Shown here in pieces: positions 15,383 through 24,073 of a stretch of DNA of 26,788 bases. Below the pieces are notes generated by a model. The model was not told where the DNA came from. It did not search any database and saw only the letters and a program-made list of their open reading frames with translations. Made by a program: the position numbers and the translations under genes. The DNA is taken from contig CAZDHT010000046.1 of the NCBI GenBank assembly GCA_964505325.1, positions 1-26,788 of the forward strand, in the 5' to 3' direction. Position 1 is the first letter of the stretch; every line of letters begins with the position of its first letter. This stretch comes from CAZDHT01 sp964505325. Lineage in GTDB: Bacteria > Planctomycetota > PUPC01.

Positions 15383-15883
15383 GTGGCGAAGCGACCCCAG
15401 CGCGGCCAGCCGGCCGACGGCACCAAACCCATCGCGCGCAACAAGAAGGCGCGGCACGAATACCTGATCCTCGAAACGTTCGAGGCCGGGGTCGCGCTGC
15501 GCGGGACGGAGGTCAAGTCGCTCCGCGACGGCAAGGTCAGCCTCGCCGAGAGCTTCGCCCGCGTCACCGACGGCGAGCTGACCCTCTACGGCGCCCACAT
15601 CGACGTGTACAAGGCGGGCAGCTACAGCAACCACGACCCGCTGCGCCCGCGGAAGCTCCTCATGCACAGGCGGGAGATCGGGCGGCTCGCCGGCAAGGTG
15701 GCCGAGCGGGGATTCACCCTGATCCCGTTGTCGATGTACTTTCGGCGCGGCCTCGCGAAGGTCGAGCTCGCCCTGGTGCGCGGCAAGCGGCGGTACGACA
15801 AGCGGCAGACGCTCAAGAAGCGCGAGGCCGACCGCGCCATGCGCCGCGCCATGTCCCCGCGCCACCACGGCCGCGGACGCTAG
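15383..15883 (+). CDS. smpB: SsrA-binding protein SmpB
   Basis: SmpB binds tmRNA and delivers it to ribosomes stalled on broken messages. The 166-residue protein shows the family core: NKKARHEYLILETFEAGV, then GTEVKSLRDGKVSLAESFA, ALVRGKRRYDKRQTLKKRE and a basic C-terminal tail that enters the mRNA channel. I start it at GTG 15383 because TTTGGAG lies eight bases upstream; a GTG at 15347 in the same frame would add 12 residues but lies upstream of the predicted -10 hexamer. It is a single gene converging on the glycosyltransferase gene. The tmRNA gene itself is not seen in the window. Confidence 0.96.
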   Translation: MAKRPQRGQPADGTKPIARNKKARHEYLILETFEAGVALRGTEVKSLRDGKVSLAESFARVTDGELTLYGAHIDVYKAGSYSNHDPLRPRKLLMHRREIGRLAGKVAERGFTLIPLSMYFRRGLAKVELALVRGKRRYDKRQTLKKREADRAMRRAMSPRHHGRGR

Positions 15884-15888
15884 CCGGA

Positions 15889-15911
15889 GGCCGAGGTCAA
15901 CACCCTCGGCC
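15889..15911. terminator. Hairpin between convergent smpB and glycosyltransferase genes
   Basis: GGCCGAGG and CCTCGGCC form a perfect eight-base stem with a seven-base loop, starting five bases after the smpB stop. No T-run follows on either strand, so it is a terminator-like stem rather than a classical intrinsic terminator. Its position between converging genes is typical. Confidence 0.55.
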
Positions 15912-15958
15912 ACAGCCCCGACGTTTAGCGTTCAGCCCGCAATTGAAGACTTGAAGCC

Positions 15959-16975
15959 TCACTCGCAGGCGCCGATGTCGAAGCCCCGCTCGGCAATGAC
16001 CTCGAACATCCGTTCGAACCGGCGCTGGTAGGTGTGTTCGGCGAGTACCTTCTTCTTCCCGGCGGCCGCGATGGCAGCGCGCTCATCGCCCCGGGCGAGG
16101 TAGTAGCGGATCTTCTCTACCATTTCGTCGGGGGTGCGGAAGAGGACAAGTTCGCGGTCGGGTTCGAACATCTGTTCGACGCCGCGGTTGGGGAAGGTGA
16201 GATAGAAGGCGCCGAGGCCCATGGCGGTGAACGCGCGGGCGCTCATCGAGAGGCGGATGTTGGGATACGCCTCGCGGGCGATGAAGATCTTGGACAGGTG
16301 GACGGCCTTGGCGTAGGTTTCGTTCCACACGAACCGGCCGCCGTAGGCGTGGCTGACCTTCGACAGCAGGAGGCCGAGGACGAACGTGCCGATCTTGCGC
16401 CGGATGCGTGGCCCCCACCACTTCATGTGGAAATGCTCGTCGACGATCCGCTTGACCAGCTTCCAGCGCTCCAGGTACGCCGGGTTGTCCGACTCGAGCT
16501 TGCCGACGAGGGTGACGTCACAGGTGAACGTCTGGCGGTCGCGGCCGGTGATCGTCTCGTACTCGAAGATGGAAGGCTCCATGCCCTCGGGCAGCCACGC
16601 GACGTTCCGCAGGCCGGCCGCGACGAACCGGCCGACCAGGCCCTGCGCGATGGTGAAAAACATGTCGTACGCGTTGCCCAGTTCCACCATGTCCGGCCGC
16701 AGGACCGGGGTGACCTGGGGGTACCAGAGCACGTTGTACCCGGTCTTGGCGCGGACCTGCCGGATGAGGTCGGGGGTGTAGGGTTCGCCGCCATACACGA
16801 TGTGGAGGTCGGGCTTGAACGCATCGGCGGCGGCGAGCAGTTCGCTGTGCGGGTCGTCCGCGCTGTCGTAGTCGAAGGTCTGCACCGCGTGGCCGGTTCG
16901 CTCGAGCGCAGGGGTCAGCGCGTGTCCCGGACTCCAGGGCCGGTCTCTTGCGGCGCTCAGAAGGATCCGTGCCAC
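15959..16975 (-). CDS. CgeB-like glycosyltransferase
   Basis: The 338-residue product begins VARILLSAARD and has a GT-B-type layout. The N-terminal half contains DLHIVYGGEPYTPDLIRQ and a conserved PEGMEPSIFE. The C-terminal half has the nucleotide-sugar binding region (SMSARAFTAMGLGAFYLT, then EPDRELVLFRTPDEMVEKIRYYLA), typical of the Glyco_trans_1_2 group that includes spore protein CgeB. It probably adds a sugar to a surface polymer or protein; donor and acceptor are unknown. GTG 16975 is chosen because GAGGA lies about seven bases upstream; the frame stays open farther upstream but there it overlaps the protease gene. It lies 89 bases after that gene on the same strand, behind a GC hairpin. 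Confidence 0.82.
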   Translation of the reverse strand: MARILLSAARDRPWSPGHALTPALERTGHAVQTFDYDSADDPHSELLAAADAFKPDLHIVYGGEPYTPDLIRQVRAKTGYNVLWYPQVTPVLRPDMVELGNAYDMFFTIAQGLVGRFVAAGLRNVAWLPEGMEPSIFEYETITGRDRQTFTCDVTLVGKLESDNPAYLERWKLVKRIVDEHFHMKWWGPRIRRKIGTFVLGLLLSKVSHAYGGRFVWNETYAKAVHLSKIFIAREAYPNIRLSMSARAFTAMGLGAFYLTFPNRGVEQMFEPDRELVLFRTPDEMVEKIRYYLARGDERAAIAAAGKKKVLAEHTYQRRFERMFEVIAERGFDIGACE

Positions 16976-17032
16976 GGCGTTTCCTCTGAAGCCGGTGACG
17001 CTCTGTCCACTGCGTCCGGGCGCCGTGCGGAC

Positions 17033-17056
17033 CGCCGCCGGCCCCCGTGCGGCGGC
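17033..17056 (-). terminator. GC hairpin just after the S41 protease gene
   Basis: CCGCCGC and GCGGCGG make a seven-base stem with a ten-base loop, nine bases past the protease stop codon. No T-run is present. It could lower readthrough into the glycosyltransferase gene. Confidence 0.4.
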
Positions 17057-17064
17057 GGAATCCG

Positions 17065-19257
17065 CTACTTGGCTCCGGCTGTTTTGCCGTTCTTTTCCAG
17101 CTCGGTGACGAACCACTTGTATTGGGGCGCCGATTTCATGTCGAAGCCGGCGATCTTCTTCCCGATCTCGCAGACCCCCCTCTGGATCTGGTTGTCTTCC
17201 TGAAGATCGCCCGCCCAGTCTCTGGCCAGCTCGTCGGCCACGAGGACGCGAATCCACTGCCTGAGCAGCCGGCGGGCGCTGTCTCGGTCGGTTTTCAGTT
17301 TCAGGTTTTTGTACCACTCGTCGAAGCCTGGGTACTTGGACGGGTCCTGGTGGTCGAACAGGGCGAGTTCCGCGAGCAGCTTCTTGTGTTTCGGCCACTG
17401 GGCGAGTGAGTAGCGGTAGAAGTCTCCCGCGGCGCGGTGTTTTTCGAAGCTGTCGCGGGTCCAGTGCGCCTCCGCCAGCACCTCGATGTCGGGGATGACG
17501 CCGCCGCGGTTCTTGGCAGACCGGTGGATGCTGCGGCCGCTGGGCAGGAAGTATTTGGCGACGGTGAGCTTGAGGATGGCGCCGGCGGAGTCCAGGCGCA
17601 TGAGTTGCTGGACGCTGCCCTTTCCGTACGACCGCTCGCCCATCAGCACGGCGCGTTTGTGGTCTTGGAGCGCGCCGGCCACAATCTCGGAGGCGCTGGC
17701 GGAGCCGCTGTTGATGAGCACGACCATCGGGAAGTCGGGGTGGGTCGCAGCGTCGGTCGTCCGCATTTCCTTGCGCGGCGCGATCTTCTTGTTGCGCCCC
17801 TCGCTGTACACGATGAGCTTGTCGTCCTTGAGGAACTTGTCGGCGATGTCCCGTGCGGCGAGCAGGAGCCCGCCCGGGTTGCCGCGCAGGTCGAAGATCA
17901 GAGCCTTCAGGCCGTCCTTCTCCATGTTGCGAAGGGCCTTTTCGACCTCGGCGGAACTGGTGTCGCCGAAGCTGATGAGCCTGAGATACCCGATGCCGCC
18001 GGGCAGGAGCTCGTGGTACACGGAGGGCACGACAACGTTTCCGCGAACGATCTTGAGCAGCAGTTCCTGGTCTTTGTTCAGACCGCGGCGTCGGACCTTG
18101 CAGGCCACGACGCTTTCCGGCAGGCCGCGGAGCATGTCGCGGAGCTGGGCGGCGTTCTTGCCTTTGATGTCGACGCCGTCGATCTCGATGAATTGGTCGT
18201 AGGAGCGGAGGCCGGCCTTGTAGGCGGGTCCGGCGTAGATGGGCTTGACGGCGGTGAACACCTTTTCGCCGGTGCGGTCGTCTTTGAGGAACATCACGTG
18301 GGCGCCGATGCCGCCGTAGGTCCCGGAGATCTGCTGCCGGAAGTCCTCCCAGTCCTTGCGGCTCAGGTAGGTCGAGTAGGGGTCAGTCTTGTGGAGGGCG
18401 CTGGCCATCCCCCGCGCGGCGGCGTCGACCAGCTCCTGTGGCGTCGGCGGCGGCTCGATGTGGTACTCGATGATGCGGCGCTTGATGTCATCCAGGAGCG
18501 GATGCCCGAGGCTGCCGGCGTAGTGCTTCTCGTGAAGCATGGCCTTGGACATGCGCCACAGTTCGAGCAGCTTGGTGGCCAGGCGGCCGCGAGGGGTGGG
18601 CCGGCCGGAGAGCTCTTTCAACAGGGTCGGCACGGGGTCGCGGAAGTCATCCAGCTCGCCGAGCGCCACGGCGGCGGCCTCCCGGACCTCGCCCTTGCCT
18701 GCCCGCGCCAGCCGGACGAGGGCGGTGGTCGCCTTGGCCTCGGCCGCTTCGGTCGTCGCGGTGACGCTCAGCGCCCGCGCCAGCGCGACCCGCACCACGT
18801 CGTCCTTCGTGACATCGAGCAGGCGGGTCAGCTCGATCTCGGCGGCGCTGCCGCCTTGGCGGCCGAGGACCCGGACCGCCAAGACCTTGGCGCCGGTGCC
18901 GGCGCGGCCGGAGACGACCGAGCTGAGGACCTTCACCCCGGGCCCGAAGTCCTGGAGCGACAGCAGCGCCCAGCCCAGCGCGAGCCGCGCGGCCACCGAC
19001 TGTTCCGCCGCCGCGGCTTTGCGCATCGCGGGCAGCGCGACCTCTCCGAGCCCCTTCATGGTCCGGGCGCACGACCAGATCGCCGGGTCATCCGCCGCTG
19101 CCTTCGCCAGCGGCTTGAGCGCGACGCCGACCAGCTTCGCCGCGACCTCCGCGTCGGTGGGTTCCTCGGCCGCGGCGGACTTCGGAGGACCAATTGCAGC
19201 GGCAATCACCAAGACGCCCAGCGCCGCCATCCACTTGCATCGGTGCGGTATGCTCAT
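17065..19257 (-). CDS. Exported HEAT-PDZ-S41 carboxy-terminal processing protease
   Basis: Ctp-type serine proteases cut or degrade exported proteins from their C-terminal ends. The 730 residues comprise a signal peptide (about 1-30, ending SAAAEE); alpha-helical HEAT-like repeats (about 35-235); a linker; a PDZ domain (about 312-370, with YGGIGAHV and AGLRSYDQFIEIDG); and the S41 domain with FDLRGNPGG, the nucleophile region GSASASE near 520 and the lysine of SYGKGSVQ near 543. A charged helical tail follows. The HEAT region is an addition to the usual CtpA plan, perhaps for substrate or partner binding. Start ATG 19257 lies three bases after the stop of the PQQ/CBM9 gene, with AAAGGTGA as its ribosome site inside that gene's end. 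The two are therefore cotranscribed and likely coupled. Confidence 0.93.
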   Translation of the reverse strand: MSIPHRCKWMAALGVLVIAAAIGPPKSAAAEEPTDAEVAAKLVGVALKPLAKAAADDPAIWSCARTMKGLGEVALPAMRKAAAAEQSVAARLALGWALLSLQDFGPGVKVLSSVVSGRAGTGAKVLAVRVLGRQGGSAAEIELTRLLDVTKDDVVRVALARALSVTATTEAAEAKATTALVRLARAGKGEVREAAAVALGELDDFRDPVPTLLKELSGRPTPRGRLATKLLELWRMSKAMLHEKHYAGSLGHPLLDDIKRRIIEYHIEPPPTPQELVDAAARGMASALHKTDPYSTYLSRKDWEDFRQQISGTYGGIGAHVMFLKDDRTGEKVFTAVKPIYAGPAYKAGLRSYDQFIEIDGVDIKGKNAAQLRDMLRGLPESVVACKVRRRGLNKDQELLLKIVRGNVVVPSVYHELLPGGIGYLRLISFGDTSSAEVEKALRNMEKDGLKALIFDLRGNPGGLLLAARDIADKFLKDDKLIVYSEGRNKKIAPRKEMRTTDAATHPDFPMVVLINSGSASASEIVAGALQDHKRAVLMGERSYGKGSVQQLMRLDSAGAILKLTVAKYFLPSGRSIHRSAKNRGGVIPDIEVLAEAHWTRDSFEKHRAAGDFYRYSLAQWPKHKKLLAELALFDHQDPSKYPGFDEWYKNLKLKTDRDSARRLLRQWIRVLVADELARDWAGDLQEDNQIQRGVCEIGKKIAGFDMKSAPQYKWFVTELEKNGKTAGAK

Positions 19258-19260
19258 GAC

Positions 19261-22200
19261 TCACCTTTCTCTCAGTATCACCGTGCCGAACAGGGCCGGC
19301 GCGACTCGGCTGCCCATCATGTCTCGCTTCTTGTTCTGGGTCAGGCCCGGTGTCCAGGTCACCCCCTTGAGGTTGGCGTCTCCGTCGTCATCGAACACCA
19401 TGATGTTGAGGCCCAAGCGGACGCCGGCCCTCGGTTGATCGATCCCGACGTCGGCCCAGGGGACGGAGAGCTCGTAGATCGTGCCCGATTCGTCCTCCTT
19501 GATCTTGACGCCGTGCTCGCCGCCGAGGCGGTTCTCGTCGTCGCGCGGCTTCTTTTGCTTGGCGGTCAGGGCGAGCCAGAAGACGGTGTCGCGCCCGTGC
19601 AGCCGGTAGCCGCCGTCGCCCTCCGGGTCGATGCTGACCATCAGGCCGTCGCCTTTCCACTCGGGGGCGTCGAAGTCGTGGGTGGTCTGTATGTCGTCGT
19701 TGACGTCGACCGCAAGGTACAGGTTCTTGGCGTCCCAAGCGACATACATCGCGGCGGACAGATCGTTCGGCCCGCGCCAGAACAGTGGCGGCGAGAGAGG
19801 AGACTGGATGCGCTCGATGTCGTGCGGATTGTCGAGCCGTGCGGCGCGGTCGGCCCGCCAGTCCTCGCACAGGCGGCCGTCGATCCTGGGCGGGCGCTTG
19901 AGCAGCGGCGCCTGGTAGGTGGTGCCGCGCTTCTCGGCTGCCGTTTCGCGCACGGCCATCAGTTGCTCGTGCAGCCGGGCGAACGTCCGCGGCGGCGGCT
20001 GCTCGGCCAGGAGCGCCTCGTCCAGCAGGCCCATCGCCGCGCCGTACTCGCCACGCCCGAGCAGGAGCCAGATGATCTCCGAGAGGGCGGTCTCCGCCGT
20101 TGCGGCCCCCTTCGTATCGAGCAGCCGCGCCAGGCGCCCGGCCACGGCTCCCTCTTCCTGCATGCGGTACGCCTCGATGCCGCGATTGGAACAGAGCAGG
20201 AAGGTATCGGCGACCCGGCCGATCGAGGAATAGCCCGCGCCGTGCCGGGTCAGGGTGGCGACCGTCGCGCCGTCCGACTTCCGCACGATCACCGCGTATC
20301 CGCGCCATCCGGGGATGCTCATGCTCGAGCCGGATGCGATGAGGAACTCGCCGGCGTCGGTCAGGGTCTCGACGACGGGTTTGATCGGAAGCGGACGGGT
20401 CCGCACGACCGCCCCATCGCCGAGCCGCTGGGCGATCAGCACATCGGCGAAGAGCGTCTTCTTGGCGCTGACGACGAGGGCATTCCCGACGTACACGCCG
20501 CCCGGCTCCTTGGCTTGCGGCTTCTGGCGCCACACCAGCTTGCCGGTCGCCGCGTCGAAGCACGTGACCTTGCCGCCGAAGGACCACCGGTCCGGAAAGA
20601 CGACGATGTGGCGCCCGTCGGGCGTCGCGGCCACTCGGCCGACACTGAAAGGCATTTCGGATTTCCACAGCGTCACGCCCGTGTCGAGCCGAACGTTCCG
20701 CACCTGCCGGTCGCCCAGCACCAGGCACAGCCGGCCGCGGCGAGACTGCAAGGCGGGGGCATCGGTGAGCCGGCTGTCCTGCCGGTCGAGTTGCACCTTG
20801 CCCAACTGCTTGCCTTTGGCCGGGTCGAACCAGTACACCGTGCCGGGGTTCTCGCCGCACACGACCAGGCGCCGGCCGCTAACGTGGAGCGACCCGGGGA
20901 CGACGGCCTCCTTCAGCTTCTTGCGCCAGGCCTCTGTGCCGGTGGCGACGTCGACGGCGAACACCTCCTTGGCAGCCGTGGCCGCGAACGCTCTGCCGGC
21001 GCCTGCGGCGCTGTCGATGATCCGCTTCGATTCCGCCGCCCCGCCGATCCCGAACAACACCCCAGGGCCGCCCCGGAGGGCGTCTTCCGTGGCCCAGACG
21101 ACTCGGCCGGTCTGCACGTCCAGCGCCGTGAAGTGCGAGATGCCGCGCAGGATCAGCTTGCCGTCCGTCAAGTGCCCCCGGGCCAGACACGGCCCGACCT
21201 GTGTGCGCCAGACCGGGCTGCCGTCGCGGACGCGCCGGCACTCGACCGCGTCCCAAAGAAACGTCTGCGTGTTCCCACGATCCCTGGTCACGATCAGGAC
21301 CCACGGCTCTTTCTCCGCGGACGCGACCGATGCGTCCGGGATGATCGTGGGAGACGACCTTGCGGTGTCGAGCGGGGTGCGCCAGGCGAGCGTCAGCTTC
21401 TCGCCTCTCGTCACGCCGCGGAGCTTCAGCCGTTCCCGGTGCGCGGCCGCCGCGTGGCTGCTATTGGGGTAGTCGGCCTCCACCGCGGCGAAGAGCGCGG
21501 GATCCTTGTCCTTCAGCGCCGCATCGAGCAGCCTGGCAGCCTTGAACTCCTGGTCGCGATAGACCTCGCGCCCATGCTTCTTCACGATGCGGTCGATGCG
21601 GGACGTCGCCACCAGCTCGGCCGGCAGGAACACCCCGCCGAGGAGTTCGACCAGCGCGGCACGCTGGCGCTGGATCACGAACTGGTACGCCGCGACCGCC
21701 TCTTTCCACCTGTCCTGCCGCTCGTGGCATTCGGCGAGGGCGAATGTCGCCTCGACCGATGCCCGCGCCGACGGGGCGTATCGCCTCGCCAAAAGGAGCG
21801 ACTTCTCCGCGTCGCCATGCTTCCCCGCGGCGGCCAGCGACCGGCCCAGCCGAAGCTGCGCGCCGGAGATCGCCGCCAACACCCGTGGCCGCAAGGCCGG
21901 GGCGGCCCGGCCAGTGTCGTCCAGCGCATAGAGCGCCGGCTTGTACTCGCGCAGCGCGCCGGCGGTGTCGCCCAGGCGCTCCAGCCGCCGACCGCGACGC
22001 AGCCGGTCCGCGAGGGACTCGCCGCCCCCGATGTCCGCCGCGTCGCCGTACGCGTCCACCCGGTCGAACGACGCCGAGAGCAGCAGCTTCCCCGCGACCA
22101 CCAGGTTGCCGCGCTCGCGCGCATCGTCCAGCCGGTATCGCGACATCACCTTGCCGTTCCGCGTGTCCAGCTCGACGATCGCCGTCTCGGTGGGAATCAG

Positions 22201-23904
22201 CAAAGCCGACCGGAGCAGCGCCGGCCTTCCGGCGGGCTCTCCGATCCCCGCCGAGAACCAGAGCACTTTGCCGGTGTTCACGTCGACCGCCGCCGCGCGG
22301 CTCCCCGTCAGGCAGACGCGCCCCTGCGCCACCCCGACCACATGCCGCATCCCCAGCCGCGGGGCGCGCCAGCGCTCCCGCCCGGTATCCGCGTCCAGCG
22401 CGATCAGGCGGTCAGAGTCCTGCGGCGCCGCGATCACCAGCCCCCGATAGACGATGGGGGGGCCGTTCTCCCAGCAGTCATCCGTCCGCAGTGCGACCCG
22501 CCGGCGCGCCGGCTCGAACGAGTTGTACTTCGCCAGCCAGCGGACGGCGCCTGTCTCGGCGTCGATCGCCGCCACAGCACCGAGATTGGTAGATACGTAA
22601 ACCGTTCCTTCATCAAACGCGGGCGGGCCGGGGTGCGAGCCGCGGCCGAGGTAGCCGCGGAAGACCTGCGAACACAGCTTCAGGCGCCACAGCACGGCGC
22701 CGGTGTGGGCGTCGAGGGCGATCGCGAGCGATTCCGTCTCCTGCTTGACCGCCGACGCGGAGACGAAGACCTTGCCCTCCGCGACGGCGAGGGAGCTGAC
22801 CAGCAGTTCGGGCGGCGCGGGGGGGGCCTCTCCTTCCTCTTTCTTCGGCGGCGGGTCCTGTTCGACCAGGCCCGAGACGCGCCACGCCACCGTGCCCTTG
22901 GCGGCGGACAGCGCCACCACCTCGCCGCCAACGAACGCGTACGCCCGGCCGCGCCACACAGACGGCGCCAACACCGCGTCCCTCACCCGGCGGGAGTTCG
23001 GAGGTCCCGGATCGCGGGGATAGCGCCACAGGGTGGCTCCCGTCCCTCGATCCAACGCCGCAACCCATTGCGTGGTCTGCACGAAGACCCGGCTTCTGGA
23101 GACCGCAGGATGCAGGACCCGCGGCACGCGCAGTCCCCGGGTTTGCAGGCCGATGGCCAGGCGCCGGTCCACGTCGGCCTGGTGGACCTCGAACGACCAT
23201 TTGCTCAGGCCAATCTTGAAGGGAACACCGGAACATCCGCGGCGCGCCGGGCCGCCCGCCAGGGCTGCCCAGTCACGCGACGGGGCCTCCGACCGCGCGG
23301 CGGGACGCTTCGCCAGCGCCTGGCGCAGCGCCGCCCGTTTCGCCTCCAGGGATTTCCGGGGCAGCCCGGGCCAGTGTTTCAGCGCAAACAGGCGCGCCAG
23401 GTGCCTCGCCGCTTCGCGAAGTTCGCCCCGCTGCAAGCGGACGTCGGCCAGCGCGGCGACCGCTCGAGCGCCGGTGACGGTAGGCAGATAAAGGTCGGCC
23501 AGCTCCGACAGGTCCCGCAGATTTCGCGCCGCCACGGCCTTCTCGTACAGCTTGTCCGCCGCGCGGCCATACCGGGCGCGGTACGCACGGACACCGGCCT
23601 CGGGCCAGGCGAGGACCTCGCGCCGCACCATCTCCGCAAACGAGACGTAAACGCCGGGCTCGACCCGAAAGAGCTTCCGCGTCCCGGCGGCGATGTGCTT
23701 CTGCGCTTCCTCGGCCGCCCTGTCCCAAGCACCGGAAGCGGCCAGCTTCCGGAGACCGGCCAGGGTCTCCTCGGCGTCGTCGTAAACGTTAACGTACAAC
23801 GCCTCTTGGCTGCTCGGCTCCTCGGCGTCAGGCGTCTTTTCCGCCCCCCCGGCGAACGCGGCGCACAGGGCGAGGATCAAGCATGATGTGAAGAGATCCT
23901 TCAA
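19261..23904 (-). CDS. Giant exported protein: two PQQ-like propellers, TPR-like linker and CBM9-like domain
   Basis: The 1547-residue protein has a signal peptide (SCLILALCAAFAGGA). A helical region (about 30-210) is followed by a first PQQ-like beta-propeller (about 211-650, repeats such as TGATLWRY, TGAVLWRL, TGRERWRA, TGKVLWFS). A TPR-like section (about 655-835) and a second propeller (about 836-1230, TGRVVWAT, TGTEAWRK, TGKLVWRQ) come next. The C-terminal domain (about 1335-1547) resembles CBM9: PPRIDGRLCEDW, LYLAVDVNDD, WKGDGLMVSIDPEG, YELSVPWADVG. It probably acts outside the cytoplasm. No PQQ-enzyme catalytic residues are evident, so a binding or scaffold role is more likely than dehydrogenase activity; that is inference. 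The start is TTG 23904, ten bases after GGAGG and below a strong promoter; no better in-frame start precedes the signal sequence. Confidence 0.9.
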   Translation of the reverse strand: MKDLFTSCLILALCAAFAGGAEKTPDAEEPSSQEALYVNVYDDAEETLAGLRKLAASGAWDRAAEEAQKHIAAGTRKLFRVEPGVYVSFAEMVRREVLAWPEAGVRAYRARYGRAADKLYEKAVAARNLRDLSELADLYLPTVTGARAVAALADVRLQRGELREAARHLARLFALKHWPGLPRKSLEAKRAALRQALAKRPAARSEAPSRDWAALAGGPARRGCSGVPFKIGLSKWSFEVHQADVDRRLAIGLQTRGLRVPRVLHPAVSRSRVFVQTTQWVAALDRGTGATLWRYPRDPGPPNSRRVRDAVLAPSVWRGRAYAFVGGEVVALSAAKGTVAWRVSGLVEQDPPPKKEEGEAPPAPPELLVSSLAVAEGKVFVSASAVKQETESLAIALDAHTGAVLWRLKLCSQVFRGYLGRGSHPGPPAFDEGTVYVSTNLGAVAAIDAETGAVRWLAKYNSFEPARRRVALRTDDCWENGPPIVYRGLVIAAPQDSDRLIALDADTGRERWRAPRLGMRHVVGVAQGRVCLTGSRAAAVDVNTGKVLWFSAGIGEPAGRPALLRSALLIPTETAIVELDTRNGKVMSRYRLDDARERGNLVVAGKLLLSASFDRVDAYGDAADIGGGESLADRLRRGRRLERLGDTAGALREYKPALYALDDTGRAAPALRPRVLAAISGAQLRLGRSLAAAGKHGDAEKSLLLARRYAPSARASVEATFALAECHERQDRWKEAVAAYQFVIQRQRAALVELLGGVFLPAELVATSRIDRIVKKHGREVYRDQEFKAARLLDAALKDKDPALFAAVEADYPNSSHAAAAHRERLKLRGVTRGEKLTLAWRTPLDTARSSPTIIPDASVASAEKEPWVLIVTRDRGNTQTFLWDAVECRRVRDGSPVWRTQVGPCLARGHLTDGKLILRGISHFTALDVQTGRVVWATEDALRGGPGVLFGIGGAAESKRIIDSAAGAGRAFAATAAKEVFAVDVATGTEAWRKKLKEAVVPGSLHVSGRRLVVCGENPGTVYWFDPAKGKQLGKVQLDRQDSRLTDAPALQSRRGRLCLVLGDRQVRNVRLDTGVTLWKSEMPFSVGRVAATPDGRHIVVFPDRWSFGGKVTCFDAATGKLVWRQKPQAKEPGGVYVGNALVVSAKKTLFADVLIAQRLGDGAVVRTRPLPIKPVVETLTDAGEFLIASGSSMSIPGWRGYAVIVRKSDGATVATLTRHGAGYSSIGRVADTFLLCSNRGIEAYRMQEEGAVAGRLARLLDTKGAATAETALSEIIWLLLGRGEYGAAMGLLDEALLAEQPPPRTFARLHEQLMAVRETAAEKRGTTYQAPLLKRPPRIDGRLCEDWRADRAARLDNPHDIERIQSPLSPPLFWRGPNDLSAAMYVAWDAKNLYLAVDVNDDIQTTHDFDAPEWKGDGLMVSIDPEGDGGYRLHGRDTVFWLALTAKQKKPRDDENRLGGEHGVKIKEDESGTIYELSVPWADVGIDQPRAGVRLGLNIMVFDDDGDANLKGVTWTPGLTQNKKRDMMGSRVAPALFGTVILRER

Positions 23905-23927
23905 GGAACGAAACCCTCCTACATCGC

Positions 23928-23956
23928 ATTCTAGCTCGGTATGGATAACGTGTCAA
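23928..23956 (-). promoter_or_regulatory. Promoter of the PQQ/CBM9-protease operon
   Basis: On the minus strand a perfect TTGACA is followed after 17 bp by TAGAAT (five of six). Transcription should start near 23921, leaving about 17 bases that include the ribosome site before the TTG start. This supports the TTG as the true start. Confidence 0.8.
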
Positions 23957-23991
23957 TCAAAGTCGCCGCGCGGCCGGCGGCGGACGCATCG

Positions 23992-24020
23992 TTGAGCGAC
24001 AGGAGCCAGGCTGTTATACT
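23992..24020 (+). promoter_or_regulatory. Extended -10 promoter for the HAMP protein gene
   Basis: TTGAGC, 17 bp, TATACT, with TGT directly before the -10 (TGn extension). The predicted start is near 24027, giving a leader of about 47 bases. It diverges from the PQQ/CBM9 promoter, with about 35 bp between the -35 hexamers. Confidence 0.72.
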
Positions 24021-24073
24021 TGTCTGGTGTCCGATTGACCCTGCACGGGGAGATTTGGCCGGAGGGTAAGAGG

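Noticed and set aside
16976..17398. N-terminal extension of the glycosyltransferase frame
   Set aside because: It overlaps the end of the S41 protease in another frame, is Arg/Pro-rich and lacks conserved sequence; GTG 16975 has a suitable ribosome site.
17437..23886. Open frame of 2149 codons on the plus strand
   Set aside because: It lies antisense to the PQQ/CBM9 and S41 genes, whose products show clear domains. Its translation is low-complexity (Arg, Gly, Ala, Asp, His rich), as expected for the mirror frame of GC-rich genes, and it has no ribosome site.
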